DNA of 64,000 nucleotides. Source: Rhipidocladum racemiflorum (lineage: Eukaryota; Streptophyta; Magnoliopsida; Poales; Poaceae). Positions within the stretch are counted from its first letter, which is position 1; each line of letters opens with the position of its first letter. The translations under genes were made by a program, and so were the position numbers. The DNA lies in assembly GCA_036346355.1 (NCBI GenBank), contig CM070570.1, forward strand, positions 44,779,592 to 44,843,591, given 5' to 3'. Below are positions 54,436 through 64,000 of this stretch, in pieces. The notes beneath the pieces were generated by a model. That model had not been told where the DNA came from, searched no databases, and saw only the letters and a list, made by a program, of their open reading frames with translations.

Positions 54436-54748
54436 TGATGGAATAAGTCTTGGTCATTTGTGGGCAGCTTTTGACTAGCCTTTTGGGCAGCTTTTAGGCA
54501 GCTTTTGACTAGCTTTTGGGCAGCCTTTAGGGCAGCTTTTAGGCAGCTTTTGACTAGCTTTTGGGCAGCCTTTAGGGCAGCCTTTAGACTGGTATTATTG
54601 TATGCTGCGCCAGCAGCTATAAATATGGCACTTGCCCAACCCCTTAGGGTGGCAATAGCACTGGTATGAGCAATAAAATTCAGAAAATTTGCCCCAATTC
54701 AGTGTGTCATTCTCTCTCTCGATGATAGTAAGAATAGTGCTACTAACA
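54436..54748 (+). repeat. 5' LTR with internal GGCAGCTTTTGACTAG repeats
   Basis: It starts TGATGGAATAAG and ends TGCTACTAACA, two bases before the primer site. About 120 bases are tandem units of GGGCAGCTTTTGACTAGCTTTT. TATA-like CTATAAATA at 54617-54625 and AATAAA at about 54671. Confidence 0.85.
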
Positions 54749-54750
54749 AG

Positions 54751-54763
54751 TGGTATCAGAGCC
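54751..54763 (+). promoter_or_regulatory. Primer-binding site (initiator tRNA-Met)
   Basis: TGGTATCAGAGCC, the perfect complement expected for plant copia elements. Confidence 0.93.
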
Positions 54764-54892
54764 GTTCTTTCTTGCAGCCTAAACATCTCTTGCTCATCTC
54801 CTTCCCACGCTCCTCCTCGCTCTCAAAGAAGCGGCCGAATACAACAAATTGTTTACGCTCACCCTTCATCTTACGAATACCAAGCAGGCTAA

Positions 54893-56300
54893 ATGCCTCG
54901 AGGCGACTTCTTCCCCTACCCGGCCCCACTAGCGCGCCATGTCGGAAGGATCTCGGCTCACGGTCGCCTGAAGGCCAGCGGCAGAGGCGAGTTGCCGCAG
55001 AGGATCATGAGCGAGCAGCAGAGAGCTCGCAGCCGACAGCGGCAAGCGGCAAAGTCGGGCGGGCGCAGAATCGCGGCAAAGAAGAAGAGCAGAGGTGGAA
55101 GCGGCAGCGCGATGCACAGGCGGGCGGCAAGAGAGCTTCGAGGCTCAGCGGCAAGAGCTCCAGCGGCTGCCGGCCGACGGCGGCGACGGCAGCGAGCTCA
55201 AGCGAGAGGGAGGCAGCAAGTGAGCGAAGCGCGCGATGGGCGATTGCCCACCCTCATGAGCGCGATGGGAGCTCAGACAGCGCAGACGCGCCGGCAGAGC
55301 TCGGCGAGGGGCGGGCGATGGCCCCGGCAGAGCTCTGGCGAGGGACAGGGCGGCGATCGCGCTCCGGCAGGCGGCGGCTGGCCGACGGAGATCGTGGCCC
55401 TTACAGCGGCGCGACTCTCCTCCCGGCCGGTACCATGGTCACCGCGGGACCAGGCCATTATCGAGGACATTGGCCCCAGATCGGGTGGCCTACCCTCACC
55501 AAGACCAACTATGTCGAGTGGGCGCGGTGATGAGGATAAGGCTCGAGTGCGGCACATGTGGGAGGCGGTCCAGACGCAGCGACGTCGACTACGACGAGGA
55601 TCGACGGGCGCTGGATGCCCTCATCGCCGCAGTCCCGTCCGAGATGCAGTTCACGCTTTCCAAGAAGCGGACTGCCAAGGAGGCTTGGGATGCCATCGCT
55701 GCGGCACGCATCGGCAGCGACCGCGCCCGCAAGACCACACTGCAGGCGCCGCAAAGAGTGGGAGAACCTGGCCTTCAGGCCAGGTGAGGATGTTGACGAC
55801 TTTGCTCTCCGTCTTAACACTCTTCTGCAGAAGATGGTGCAGTTTGGTGACGACACCTACGATGAGGAGAGAGCCGTCGAGAAGCTCTTCCGTTGCATCC
55901 CGAGAAGTACAAGCAGATCGCTCGCTCAATCGAGTCTCTATTGGACCTCTCCACGATGTTGATCGAAGAGGCAATAGGTCGTCTCAAGGTCGTCGACAAT
56001 GACGAACCACGACCTCTCTCGGGGCCTATCACCATCGGCGGAAGTTACATCTCACTCGAGAACAGTGGGAGGCTTGCCAGGGTGACGGGAAGAAGGGGAG
56101 TCCTTCGCCGCGACAGCGGTCGCAGCACGCCAAGCCGCGCAAAGCGCGCTGACGCGCCCAGTCGGGCGCGAGGACGTGCCAAGCGACACCGCGAGGCGCC
56201 AGAGCGGCGCCGCCGGCAACCAAAGGCCGACGAGGCGACTCTGCCACAATCAGGCAAGCTTGGCCATTGGGCCAAGGAGTGTCGCTACCACGGCGTGGCC
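54893..56300 (+). pseudogene. gag: Copia gag, broken
   Basis: Pieces in three frames: LTKTNYVEWAR (about 55498), DVDYDEDRRALDALIAAVP and TAKEAWDAIAAARIGSDRAR (about 55580-55730), GEDVDDFALRLNTLLQKMVQF (about 55790), and YKQIARSIESLLDLSTM (about 55905). A damaged zinc knuckle (SGKLGHWAKEC, about 56240) has lost its first Cys pair. The N-terminal 190 codons are Arg/Ala-rich and look like scrambled leader. Confidence 0.8.
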
Positions 56301-56439
56301 AGGCCCACATCGCACAGTGGAGGAAGAAGAGCCGGCTCGCTTACGGCACACGCAGCATCGAAGCTATCTCCGGCATCAGCCGCAGCGAATCTCCTCCACC
56401 TTGATGAACCGAGAGCACACGCCTTTCTTGGCGACAGCT

Positions 56440-58118
56440 CCAGCGGTGACAAGATTGACGGGTGGTACCTCGACACTGGCGCTACCAATCACATGACCGG
56501 TCGACGGGAGTTCTTCACCGAGCTTGACTCCAACGTCCGAGGCTCCGTCAAGTTTGGGGATGCCTCCAGCGTGGAGATCCAGGGCGTTGGCTCCGTCATA
56601 CTCACCGCCAAGTCTGGTGAGCACAGGCTGCTCACCGGAGTCTACTACATCCCCGCGTTGAGGAACTCTATCATCAGCTTGGGACAGCTGGATGAGAATG
56701 GTTCGGGTGTGTTAGTAAAGAACGGAGTCATGAGGGTTTGGGATCGCCATCGTCGCCTTCTTGCCAAGGTAACCAGAGGCACCAATCGACTCTACATCCT
56801 CAACGTGCAGGTGGCACAACCCCTCTGCCTCGCCGCTCGTCGGGACGACGAGGCATGGCGATGTACAGCGCCGGACACCTTTCACTTCGAGGCTGCAAGC
56901 GACTTCGGTGCCAAGGAGATGGTACGAGGCCTGCCGTGTCTCGACCACGTGGAAGCGATTCTGCGACATCTGCAGAATAACGGGAAGCGGCGGCTCCCTT
57001 TCCCGGTGTCGAACTTCCGAGCCAAGGAGCGGCTCGAGCTCGTGCCGCGGGACTGCGGCGGCCGGTGACACCAGCCACACCGGGAGGACGACGCTACTTC
57101 CTGCTGCTCGTCGACGACCTCACCCGCTACATGTGGGTAACGGTCCTCGGCAGCAAGGGAGAGGCTGCGGAAGCCATCAGGCGCACGCAGGCTGCTGCGG
57201 AGGCAGAGTGCGGCCGCAAGCTGCGTGTGCTGCGCACTGACAACGGCGGCGAATTCACGGCGGCTGAGTTCGCATCGTATTGCGCGGATGAGGGCATTCA
57301 GCGCCACTATTCCGCGCCGTACAGCCCGCAGCAGAATGGCGTCGTCGGCGGCATGTCAGACGGTTGTGGGGATGGCTCGGGCCCTCCTCAAGCAGAGGGG
57401 GATGCCAGCTATTCTCTGGGGAGAGGCAGTGGTAGCGGCAGTCTACATCCTCAACCGCTCGCCCACCAAGGCTCTCAACGGCAAGACGCCGTACGAGGCC
57501 TGGCACGGACGCAAGCCGGCGGTCTCTCACCTACGGGTTTTCGGCTGCCTCGCGTTCGCCAAGGAGCTTGGACATGTTGGCAAGCTCGATGACAGGAGCA
57601 CTCCGGGAGTGTTCATCGGCTACGCGGAGGGCTCGAAGGCCTACCGCATTCTTGACCCAAAGACACAGCGTGTGCGCACGGCGCGCGACGTTGTGTTCAA
57701 CGAGGGGCGAGGATGGGCGTGGGACAAGGCAGTTGACAATGGCTCGACTCCGACGTACGACGACTTCACCATTGAGTACGTCCACTTCGAGGGAGCTGGG
57801 GGAGTAGGCAGCACCTCTTCGTCGAACGCGCCTACCCCAGTCCCCGAACCCCCACAGACTCCGGCGTCCGCTACTCCAGCACCAACGGTTACCCCTCCAG
57901 GCACGTCCTCTCCGACACCAGCTCGTGTCGAGCACAGCCCGGTGGAGTTCGTTACTCCACTCTCCCACGACGAGGAGCGCATCGACGCGTACCACGACGG
58001 CGAGCGAGCCGCTATGCGGTATCGCACGATGGAGGACCTTCTCGGCGACCCGGCCGTGCCAGGATCGGTGCCTCACGATCTGAGGCGCAGATTGCATCTT
58101 GCGTCGCGGCGATGGTGA
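56440..58118 (+). pseudogene. pol: Copia protease and integrase, broken
   Basis: Protease motif WYLDTGATNHMTGRREF at about 56463. The GAG-pre-integrase zinc site seems largely deleted: only KEMVRGLPCLDHVE is left at about 56911. The integrase core is in two frames: LLVDDLTRYMWV (about 57107), RTDNGGEFTAAEF (about 57236) and SAPYSPQQNGV (about 57314). The C-terminal part (57390-58118) has VYILNRSPTKAL and FGCLAFAKE and ends in a Pro/Thr/Ser-rich linker. Confidence 0.82.
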
Positions 58119-58225
58119 GCCTCGGTCTTCGCAGAGGCCGAAAGACACGCAGCATGGCGTCCGCGATGCAGACGGAGATGGACGCCAGTTAAGAAGAACC
58201 GCACTGGGAGCTTGCCGATCTTCCC

Positions 58226-59044
58226 GTGGTCACCGCGATCACCCTTAAGTGGGTGTTCAAGGCGAAGAGGATGAAGCCGGCGCCATTGTCAAACACAAGG
58301 CTCGCTTGGTGGCACGTGGTTTCGCGGCGAGGGGGGATCGACTTCGACGATGCCTTCGCCCCCGTAGCACGGTTGGAATCCGTGCGACTCCTCGCACTGG
58401 CTGCTCAGGAGGGCTGGCAGGTTCACCACATGGACGTCAAGTCGGCATTTCTAAACGGAGATTTGAAGGAAGAGGTCTACGTGCACCAGCCGCCGGGATT
58501 TGCGATCCCCGGCAAGGAGGGCAAGGTGCTGCGTTTGCACAAGGCTCTCTATGGCTTGCGGCAGGCACCAAGGGCATGGAATGCCAAGTTAGATTCCACG
58601 CTCAAGGGGATGGGCCTCGAGCAAAGCTCGCACGAGGCGGCCATCTACCGGCGGGCCAATGGAGGAAATGCCCTGCTGGTGGGTGTCTACGTCGACGACT
58701 TGGTGATCACCGGCACCAAGGATGCGGAGGTGGCGGTATTCAAAGAAGAAATGAAGGCCACCTTCCAAATGAGCGACCTGGGGCTTCTCTCCTTCTACCT
58801 GGGGATCGAGGTGCACCAGGACGACTCCGGGATGTCACTTCAACAGATCGCTACGCCCGGTAGCGTCGTTGAGCTAGCTGGGCTCATCGATTGCAACCCG
58901 GCTCCCACTCCGATGGAGGAGAGGCTGGCCGAGCCGCGACAAAGACAACAGAGGAGGTGGACGCTAGATCGGGCACCTTGTGGGGAGCCTTCGCTACCTC
59001 ACCCACACACGGCCGGACTTGGCATTCTCCGTCGGCTACGTTAG
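58226..59044 (+). pseudogene. pol: Copia reverse transcriptase
   Basis: One fairly long frame (272 codons) holds FDDAFAPVARLESVR, HHMDVKSAFLNGDL, LYGLRQAPRAWN and the catalytic VYVDDLVITG, then SDLGLLSFYLGIE. The stretch before 58226 is frame-broken around the usual RT start, and the C-terminal end shifts frame at about 58980 into SLRYLTHTRPDLAF. Confidence 0.85.
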
Positions 59045-59656
59045 CCGGTTCATGCAGCGACCGACAACGGAGCACCAGCAGGCTGTGAAGAGAATCATCC
59101 GCTACGTTGCGGGGACTCTCGATCACGGTCTCCACTACCCGAGGTGCCCTGGGGAGGCACACTTCGCCTGCATAAATGACAGCGACCACGCCGGGCGACG
59201 TTGACACCAAAGAAGAGCACGAGTGGGGTGCTCTTCTTCCTAGGCAAGTGTCTCGTCGGCTGGCAGTCGGTCAAACAGCAGGTGGTGGCCCTGTCCAGCT
59301 GTGAGGCCGAGTACATAGCGGCCTCCACCTCTGCAACTCAGGCTCTCTGGCTTGCCCGACTGCTTGGTGATCTCATTGGCAGAAACACCAGCACGGTGGA
59401 GCTCAGGGTAGACAGCAAGTCCGCTCTAGCCCTGGCAAAGAACCCCGTTTTTCATGAACGGAGCAAGCACATCCGGGTGAGATATCATTTCATCCGAAGC
59501 TGTCTGGAGGAAGGAAGCATCAAGGCAAGCTACATCAACACCAAGGACCAGCTTGCGGACCTGCTCACCAAGCCCCTTGGGAGGATCAAGTTTCTTGAGC
59601 TACGCTCCAGGACCGGGATGGTCCAACTTTCCCACAAGACGACAGACAAGACTTAG
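58980..59656 (+). pseudogene. pol: Copia RNase H
   Basis: It starts in one frame with YLTHTRPDLAFSVGYVSRF and CINDSDHAG (first Asp region). A frame change at about 59200 leads into KKSTSGVLFFLGKCLVGW, ALSSCEAEYIAASTS, LRVDSKSALALAKN and YINTKDQLADLLTKPLG, with the stop at 59654-59656. Catalytic residues are present but the domain is split by the frameshift. Confidence 0.85.
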
Positions 59657-59664
59657 GGGGAGAA

Positions 59665-60004
59665 TGATGGAATAAGTCTTGGTCATTTGTGGGCAGCTTT
59701 TGACTAGCCTTTTGGGCAGCTTTTAGGCAGCTTTTGACTAGCTTTTGGGCAGCTTTTAGGGCAGCTTTTGACTAGCTTTTGGGCAGCCTTTAGGGCAGCT
59801 TTTAGGCAGCTTTTGACTAGCTTTTGGGCAGCCTTTAGGGCAGCCTTTAGACTGGTATTATTGTATGCTGCGCCAGCAGCTATAAATATGGCACTTGCCC
59901 AACCCCTTAGGGTGGCAATAGCACTGGTATGAGCAATAAAATTCAGAAAATTTGCCCCAATTTAGTGTGTCATTCTCTCTCTCGATGATAGTAAGAATAG
60001 TGCT
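59665..60004 (+). repeat. 3' LTR, one repeat unit longer than the 5' LTR
   Basis: Matches 54436-54741 except for about 34 extra bases in the GGCAGCTTTTGACTAG array and one or two substitutions (cccaattcag/cccaatttag). Similarity ends at TGCT, so the last bases differ from the 5' LTR. Confidence 0.85.
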
Positions 60005-60872
60005 GCACCGATGCAGTGACACGCATGCAGGGCACTCCTACAGTCCTACAATCTTGGATGAACTCAATATCCATGGAATCCCGGCAGTGAGTGTTACCAT
60101 TGAAATCTCCTGTCCGAGCCATTTCGGACGTCAGAACAATGCCATGTGGCTTCCTTTCGACCTTTCCTGCAGGAATCAGGGCATAAGAAAGGCTAGAGCG
60201 GTGTTATCGCAGCAATCTGGTGCAGAATGTATGCAAGGAGCACGATGGAAGGATTTCCAAACAGCAAAAGAAGGACAAGTTCGCATGCAAGAATTCGCTA
60301 GCTAACGTCATCAAGGATTTTCTTGGTACACCATCATATTGAATGAAAAAGCTCTCGCAAGAGGCTGAACAAGATGGTAATCCTGTTTCGGCACAATTGG
60401 GAAGTTCCCACACTCTTCGTTCACTTCACCCACCAACTGATCACGGGCACCCAAGTCTTGCATACAATTCGTCCTTGCATACAAGTCATAGTCATTGTGC
60501 TGCTGTTTAGTCGTAGTTACCAGAAACGCGGTTCTTCCGAGTTATGATACAGGATTTGGACTTGCAATTTCCACTGTGAACCTGAATCCTGCACCATAAC
60601 CTGGTTCACGATTCGTGAGGGTTTACAGTGAATTGGCTAACTATGGGTTTAATAGTCCTCCTTTTTGTTAGTTTATGGAAAGCCATTGCCACAAAAAAAT
60701 TGGGCGTTGACTGATCTGATCTTGCCTTGGATCCTCTCACTTTCTTTTGGCTACCATCAAATGTCACCACTTCACAGCTCACACACATAAATGAAAGAAA
60801 CGGTCCCAAATACACCTGCTCTACTATTAAGTTTTTCCTGTCTTCACCGTTTTCTGATCAGAGCATACAGGT
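60005..60872. other. Between copia element and NLR fragment; no gene recognised
   Basis: Short plus-strand frames (for example around 60060-60305) read protein-like but match nothing I know. The last few hundred bases could be promoter of the NLR fragment. Confidence 0.4.
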
Positions 60873-61264
60873 ATGGATATACTGTCATCTGCATTGGCCA
60901 GCGATATCGTCAGCCGCTTCGTTTCCTCCCTCGTTGTGAAGTACCAAAGGCAGAGCACCACAGATAAGCTAGCGAGGTTGCAGCGGCTGTTCCTGGGAGC
61001 TCGCATTGTCGTCGAGGAAGCCGAGGGCAGGCACATCTCCAACCAGGGGATGCTCCTGCAGCCGAGGCAGCTCAGGAAGGACATGTACCGAGGTTACTAC
61101 GCGCTCGCCATCTCTAGGAGATGCTGCGGTGAGGCCATCTTTCAGCCTAAACAGACTTCAGATCGCATTAGAGAGTTTAGAAGCTACAATTGGTGATATG
61201 AAAGAGTTTACTGTGTTTTTATTGGATTGCCCTCGCATCCTTCGCCAACCAGACAGCACCTATC
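60873..61264 (+). pseudogene. N-terminal fragment of an NLR disease-resistance gene
   Basis: It starts MDILSSALASDIVSRFVSSL, followed by TTDKLARLQRLFLGAR, VVEEAEGRHISNQGML and LRKDMYRGYYAL, the coiled-coil (Rx N-terminal) domain of grass NLRs. A frameshift at about 61130-61150 moves the reading to SLNRLQIALESLEATIGDMK, then EFTVFLLDCPRILRQPDST, which is the usual continuation. At 61264 a MULE terminus begins. Intact family members would continue into an NB-ARC domain, so the gene is cut by the insertion; its remainder should lie beyond the right window edge unless lost. NLRs detect pathogen effectors in the cytoplasm. Confidence 0.75.
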
Positions 61265-61341
61265 GATTTTTTTTTAATAATACAAATTTTAATAAAAATT
61301 GCAAAACTAAACGTTCGAGAAATGAAATTACAGAAATATAC

Positions 61342-61517
61342 GTCTGTCACCCGTTGGTTGGGCGACAGAAGACTATCGCCCAACCAACGGGCGACATGAG
61401 GCTCTTCGGGTCTCTGTCGCCTGTTCAACGGTCGACAGTATAAAAATCCCTTGATGGACAGGCGACAGAGTGCAGCGCGGGTTTATGTCGCCCAATGATC
61501 GAGCGACAGAAGCCGTA
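61342..61517. repeat. Subterminal palindrome array of MULE
   Basis: Five units, for example TGTCACCCGTTGGTTGGGCG and ATCGCCCAACCAACGGGCGA, in the same position as in the non-autonomous MULE. Confidence 0.8.
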
Positions 61518-61727
61518 ATAAAAAGCGCCGCGTGCTCGGCCATTCCGCAAGCCAACCGAACGAAAATAAAAAACGAGAAAAAGAAAGAGAGGAAGAAAAG
61601 AGAGGAAGAAGAGGGGAGAAAGAAAGAGAGGAAGAGGGGAGAAAAAGAGAGATGCATTCAAGCCAGCGCGATCATTTACAGGTAATTGCTTGTTGTTTAA
61701 TTTTTGTACATGTAAATCTAGCAAATC

Positions 61728-62060
61728 TAGTTAGATTTAGGTAGGTAGATCTAGCAAATCTAGTTAGATGTAGGTAGATCTAGCAAATGTAGGTAGATCT
61801 AGCAAATCTAGTATGACATATGTAGATCTAGCAAATCTAGCTAGATGTAGGTAGATCTAGCAAATTATTCGTCGTTTAATTTTTTTAGCAGTAAATTATG
61901 ATTGCGTAGAAATAATTTTAGATCTAGGTTTGTATGTGTTGATCTAGCGAATGTAGATGTTTTATACCGATAGAAGTACATCCATATATATTCATTTCTT
62001 AGGAATGTAGTTGGGTAGGTATAGCGAATGTAGTTAGATGTAGGTAGGGTAGAAATTAAT
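61728..62060. repeat. GATCTAGCAAATCTAGTTAGATGTAG repeats
   Basis: Short tandem and dispersed units, first dense (61728-61860) then diverged. They lie in the transposase leader. Confidence 0.7.
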
Positions 62061-62335
62061 TGTAGAGAATGTAGCTAGAGTAGTAATTATTTCGTTGTTT
62101 AATTGTTTAGCAGTAAATTATGATTTAGTAGCAATAATTTTAGATCTAAGTTTATATGCGTAGATCTAGCGAATGTATACTTTTTATACCGATACAAGTA
62201 CATCCATATATATATATATTGATTTCTTAGGAATGTAGTAGGGTAGATATAGCGAGAATTGTAGTTAGATGTACGTAGATATGTATTTTTTACGGAAAGT
62301 AATTAATTCGTTGGTGAATGAATGGATTCGCAGAT

Positions 62336-64000
62336 ATGGCAGAACGAGTTCCATTTAGAATCTATTATAGAGAAGGGGTTGTAATGTATGGTTTGGAGGG
62401 TGCGGATCTAAGTAACTTCCAGTATGTGGACAGAAGTTTGAGTAGGGTCGAAGAGCGCACATTTTCTTCTGTGTTGAAGTGGTTGTATTATGCTTTTCGG
62501 ATGGAACAAGAGAAGTGGCAGCTGAAAGTATTTTTCCTATATAGTAGGCAGAACGGTCCTATTTGTTGGGAGCTAGTTGAGCTGAAAGGAACCGCATCGT
62601 GGAGATCATATATGAGGGGGACAAAGCAACAGGGATGGAATCAGGTGCTTTTAGTGCAAGCATATGGCAGGGATGTTGCCCCCCCCCCAGCAGCAATTGG
62701 ACGGCGGTGAGTGTAGTCAGCCTCAAAATGAGTTCAGTTTTGGTGACACCGAAATTGGGGGATCTAGCCGTGAGCAGTATGTTCAGGCACGCAACAAGGA
62801 CGTCATTTGCCAAAGTGGTGAACAATCTGAATTTGGGGAGGATGAAGAAAATGTTGGACAAGTAGCGCGGGGACAAGTAGACGAAGGTGAGCAAATTGAT
62901 GAAATAACAGTTAGGATGGAAGAGGAAGACCGTGAGTACAACATAGCAGAAGTGGAAGACGATGATGAGTCGGATGAGGAAGATGGAGGTACGGAGACGC
63001 TTGTGCCAGCCGAGTGGAGCACGCATCAATTTGATAGGTTGGTTGTCAATGAAAGCAACGATATACCTTGGTAGTATAGCGACAACGAGGTTAGGCTTAA
63101 CAGTATGTACGTGACAAAAGAGGCTATGCAGGATGATGTGAAAGATTAGGCCTTATCATTAAAGACTTTCAGGGTTAAGAAATCCACCCGACCTGCTACG
63201 ACGTGGTGTGTGAGATCCATGGGTGTCCATGGAGAGTGCACGCGTACAAGCCCAAATGGGGCACCCATTGGTTATGCTCGAAGGTTGAGCAACATAGCTG
63301 TATGATTGAGGAAACAATGATGGCTCACAGGAACCTGTCATCCGGGTATGTCGCGAACATCATGTACGCAGAGATAGTGGAGAACCTAAGTTTTGAGCCC
63401 CGTGCTATTATCCGAGTAATCGAGAACAGATATCAGTACACAATTAGCTTTGGGAAGGCATGGAGGGCGAAACAGAAGGCCTTAGAAATGAGGTTTGGGA
63501 AGTTTGAAGACTCGTACCACAATCTGCCCGCACTGCTCAGTTGCATTCAGAGAAGAAATCCTGGCACTTACTATGATTATCAAGACTGTCCGTCAATCAA
63601 GTGGCCAACTAGAAGGCATTTGAGGAGAGTGTTCTTCGCATTCAGAGCTTGCATCAAGGCGTTCTATCACTGTCATCCATTGCTATGCGTGGACGGCACA
63701 TTCTTGACCGAAAAATACAGAGGGCAAATATTGACAGCTGCGGGTATTGATGGAAACAACCAGATTCTACCTGTTGCATTCGCCTTTGTAGAAAGCGAGA
63801 ACTACAAGAGTTGGCTATGGTTCCTACGGAACTTGAAAATGGGGTGGTCAAAACTCATCAAGATGTGTGCGTGCTGCACGACAGGCATGCTGGTCTACTT
63901 AATGCAATCAACCAGTTGCAAACAGGGGCAGAGGAGCCATTTCCATGGCCTGACTTGTAGAGCCGATGGTGCACGAGGCATTTGGGCGCAAACTTCTACA
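62336..64000 (+). pseudogene. MULE transposase, frame-broken, 3'-truncated by window edge
   Basis: The start MAERVPFRIYYREG (62336) is preferred over the ATG at 62318. The N-terminal domain contains WLYYAFRMEQEKWQ and WELVELKG. A run of ten C (62679-62688) coincides with a frame change into an acidic region (GEDEENVGQV, VEDDDESDEEDGG). In-frame TAG stops occur at 63072 and about 63147, and another frame change precedes YDVVCEIHGCPWRVHAY...HWLCSKVEQHSC, a Cys/His DNA-binding domain. The DDE core follows: LLCVDGTFLTEKYRG (first Asp, about 63680) and VCVLHDRHAGL (second, about 63868). The window ends at GANFY, exactly where the C-terminal piece of the MULE at 9856 begins. As it stands it cannot make a full transposase. 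Confidence 0.82.

Larger units (their letters stand above)
54436..60004 (+). mobile_element. Ty1/copia retrotransposon with near-identical LTRs and broken genes
   Basis: Direct repeats TGATGGAATAAGTCTTGG... at 54436-54748 and 59665-60004 are the LTRs. A primer site TGGTATCAGAGCC (54751-54763) and purine tract TAGGGGGAGAA (59654-59664) are in place. Gag, protease, integrase, RT and RNase H follow in copia order but in at least seven different frame segments. The coding part is markedly GC-rich, unlike the Sirevirus at 1-9854. No perfect 5-bp duplication is visible: ggctg is on the left, and the right flank depends on where the LTR ends (tgctg or gcacc). Confidence 0.9.
61265..64000 (+). mobile_element. 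MULE with transposase, right end outside window
   Basis: It begins GATTTTTTTTTAATAATACA, the terminus shared with the element at 29163-31449 and, less closely, with the one ending at 12815. Then come TGTCGCCC...GGGCGACA palindromes (61342-61517), a purine tract (61565-61655), GATCTAGCAAATCTAGTTAGAT repeats (61728-62060) and the transposase. It interrupts an NLR gene; gcacctatc (61256-61264) is the predicted 9-bp duplication. Confidence 0.82.

Noticed and set aside
60000..60010. A clean 5-bp target duplication for the copia element
   Set aside because: Left ggctg matches the right flank only if the LTR is assumed to end at an unusual base; the boundary is ambiguous.

Overview
The window looks like nuclear DNA of a grass (Poaceae); I cannot name the species. 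Grounds: a Sirevirus-type copia element, several Tourist-like (TTA target site) and Stowaway-like (TA target site) MITEs, CACTA, MULE and Helitron-like elements, (TA)n tracts, and very GC-rich plant reading frames next to AT-rich repeats. All ten introns I could define, nine in one host gene and one in a transposon, have GT-AG borders apart from decayed copies. I saw no tRNA, rRNA or CRISPR.

Layout. 1-9854: Sirevirus, + strand, 5' LTR outside the window, gag and pol broken by frameshifts, an extra ORF after pol, several purine tracts and a complete 3' LTR. It sits inside a MULE (9855-12815, - strand). 12816-16460: AT-rich DNA with a direct duplication, a microsatellite and a small MITE. 16668-22453: a complete gag-only LTR retrotransposon (TR-GAG type, - strand) with a perfect 5-bp target duplication, nested in an older repeat. 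22460-29150: degraded repeats, a Stowaway MITE, a short secreted-peptide-like ORF and microsatellite-flanked elements. 29163-31449: a non-autonomous MULE that carries a GRF-type zinc-finger gene fragment. 31459-34430: mostly featureless.

Two host loci look intact. One is an intronless ALP1/HARBI1-like gene, a domesticated PIF/Harbinger transposase (34502-36160, -), whose first catalytic Asp position is Tyr. The other is a ten-exon CWC27/CYP57-type cyclophilin gene (49710-53509, +) encoding 498 residues, with every junction in frame. Between them lie MITEs, a large inverted repeat, a peroxidase gene fragment beside palindromic transposon repeats, a Helitron-like 3' end with tandem repeats, and a CACTA element (46550-49003) carrying an FDM/IDN2-like coiled-coil fragment.

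54436-60004 is a second copia element whose LTRs are nearly identical although its coding region is badly broken. 60873-61264 is the start of an NLR disease-resistance gene cut off by a second MULE (61265 to the right edge), which belongs to the same broad group as the MULE at 9855-12815.

The best lead is the MULE group. Three elements share an A/T-rich terminus, arrays of short subterminal palindromes and a long purine tract, although the palindrome sequence differs between families. One has picked up a host gene and another has interrupted an immune-receptor gene.
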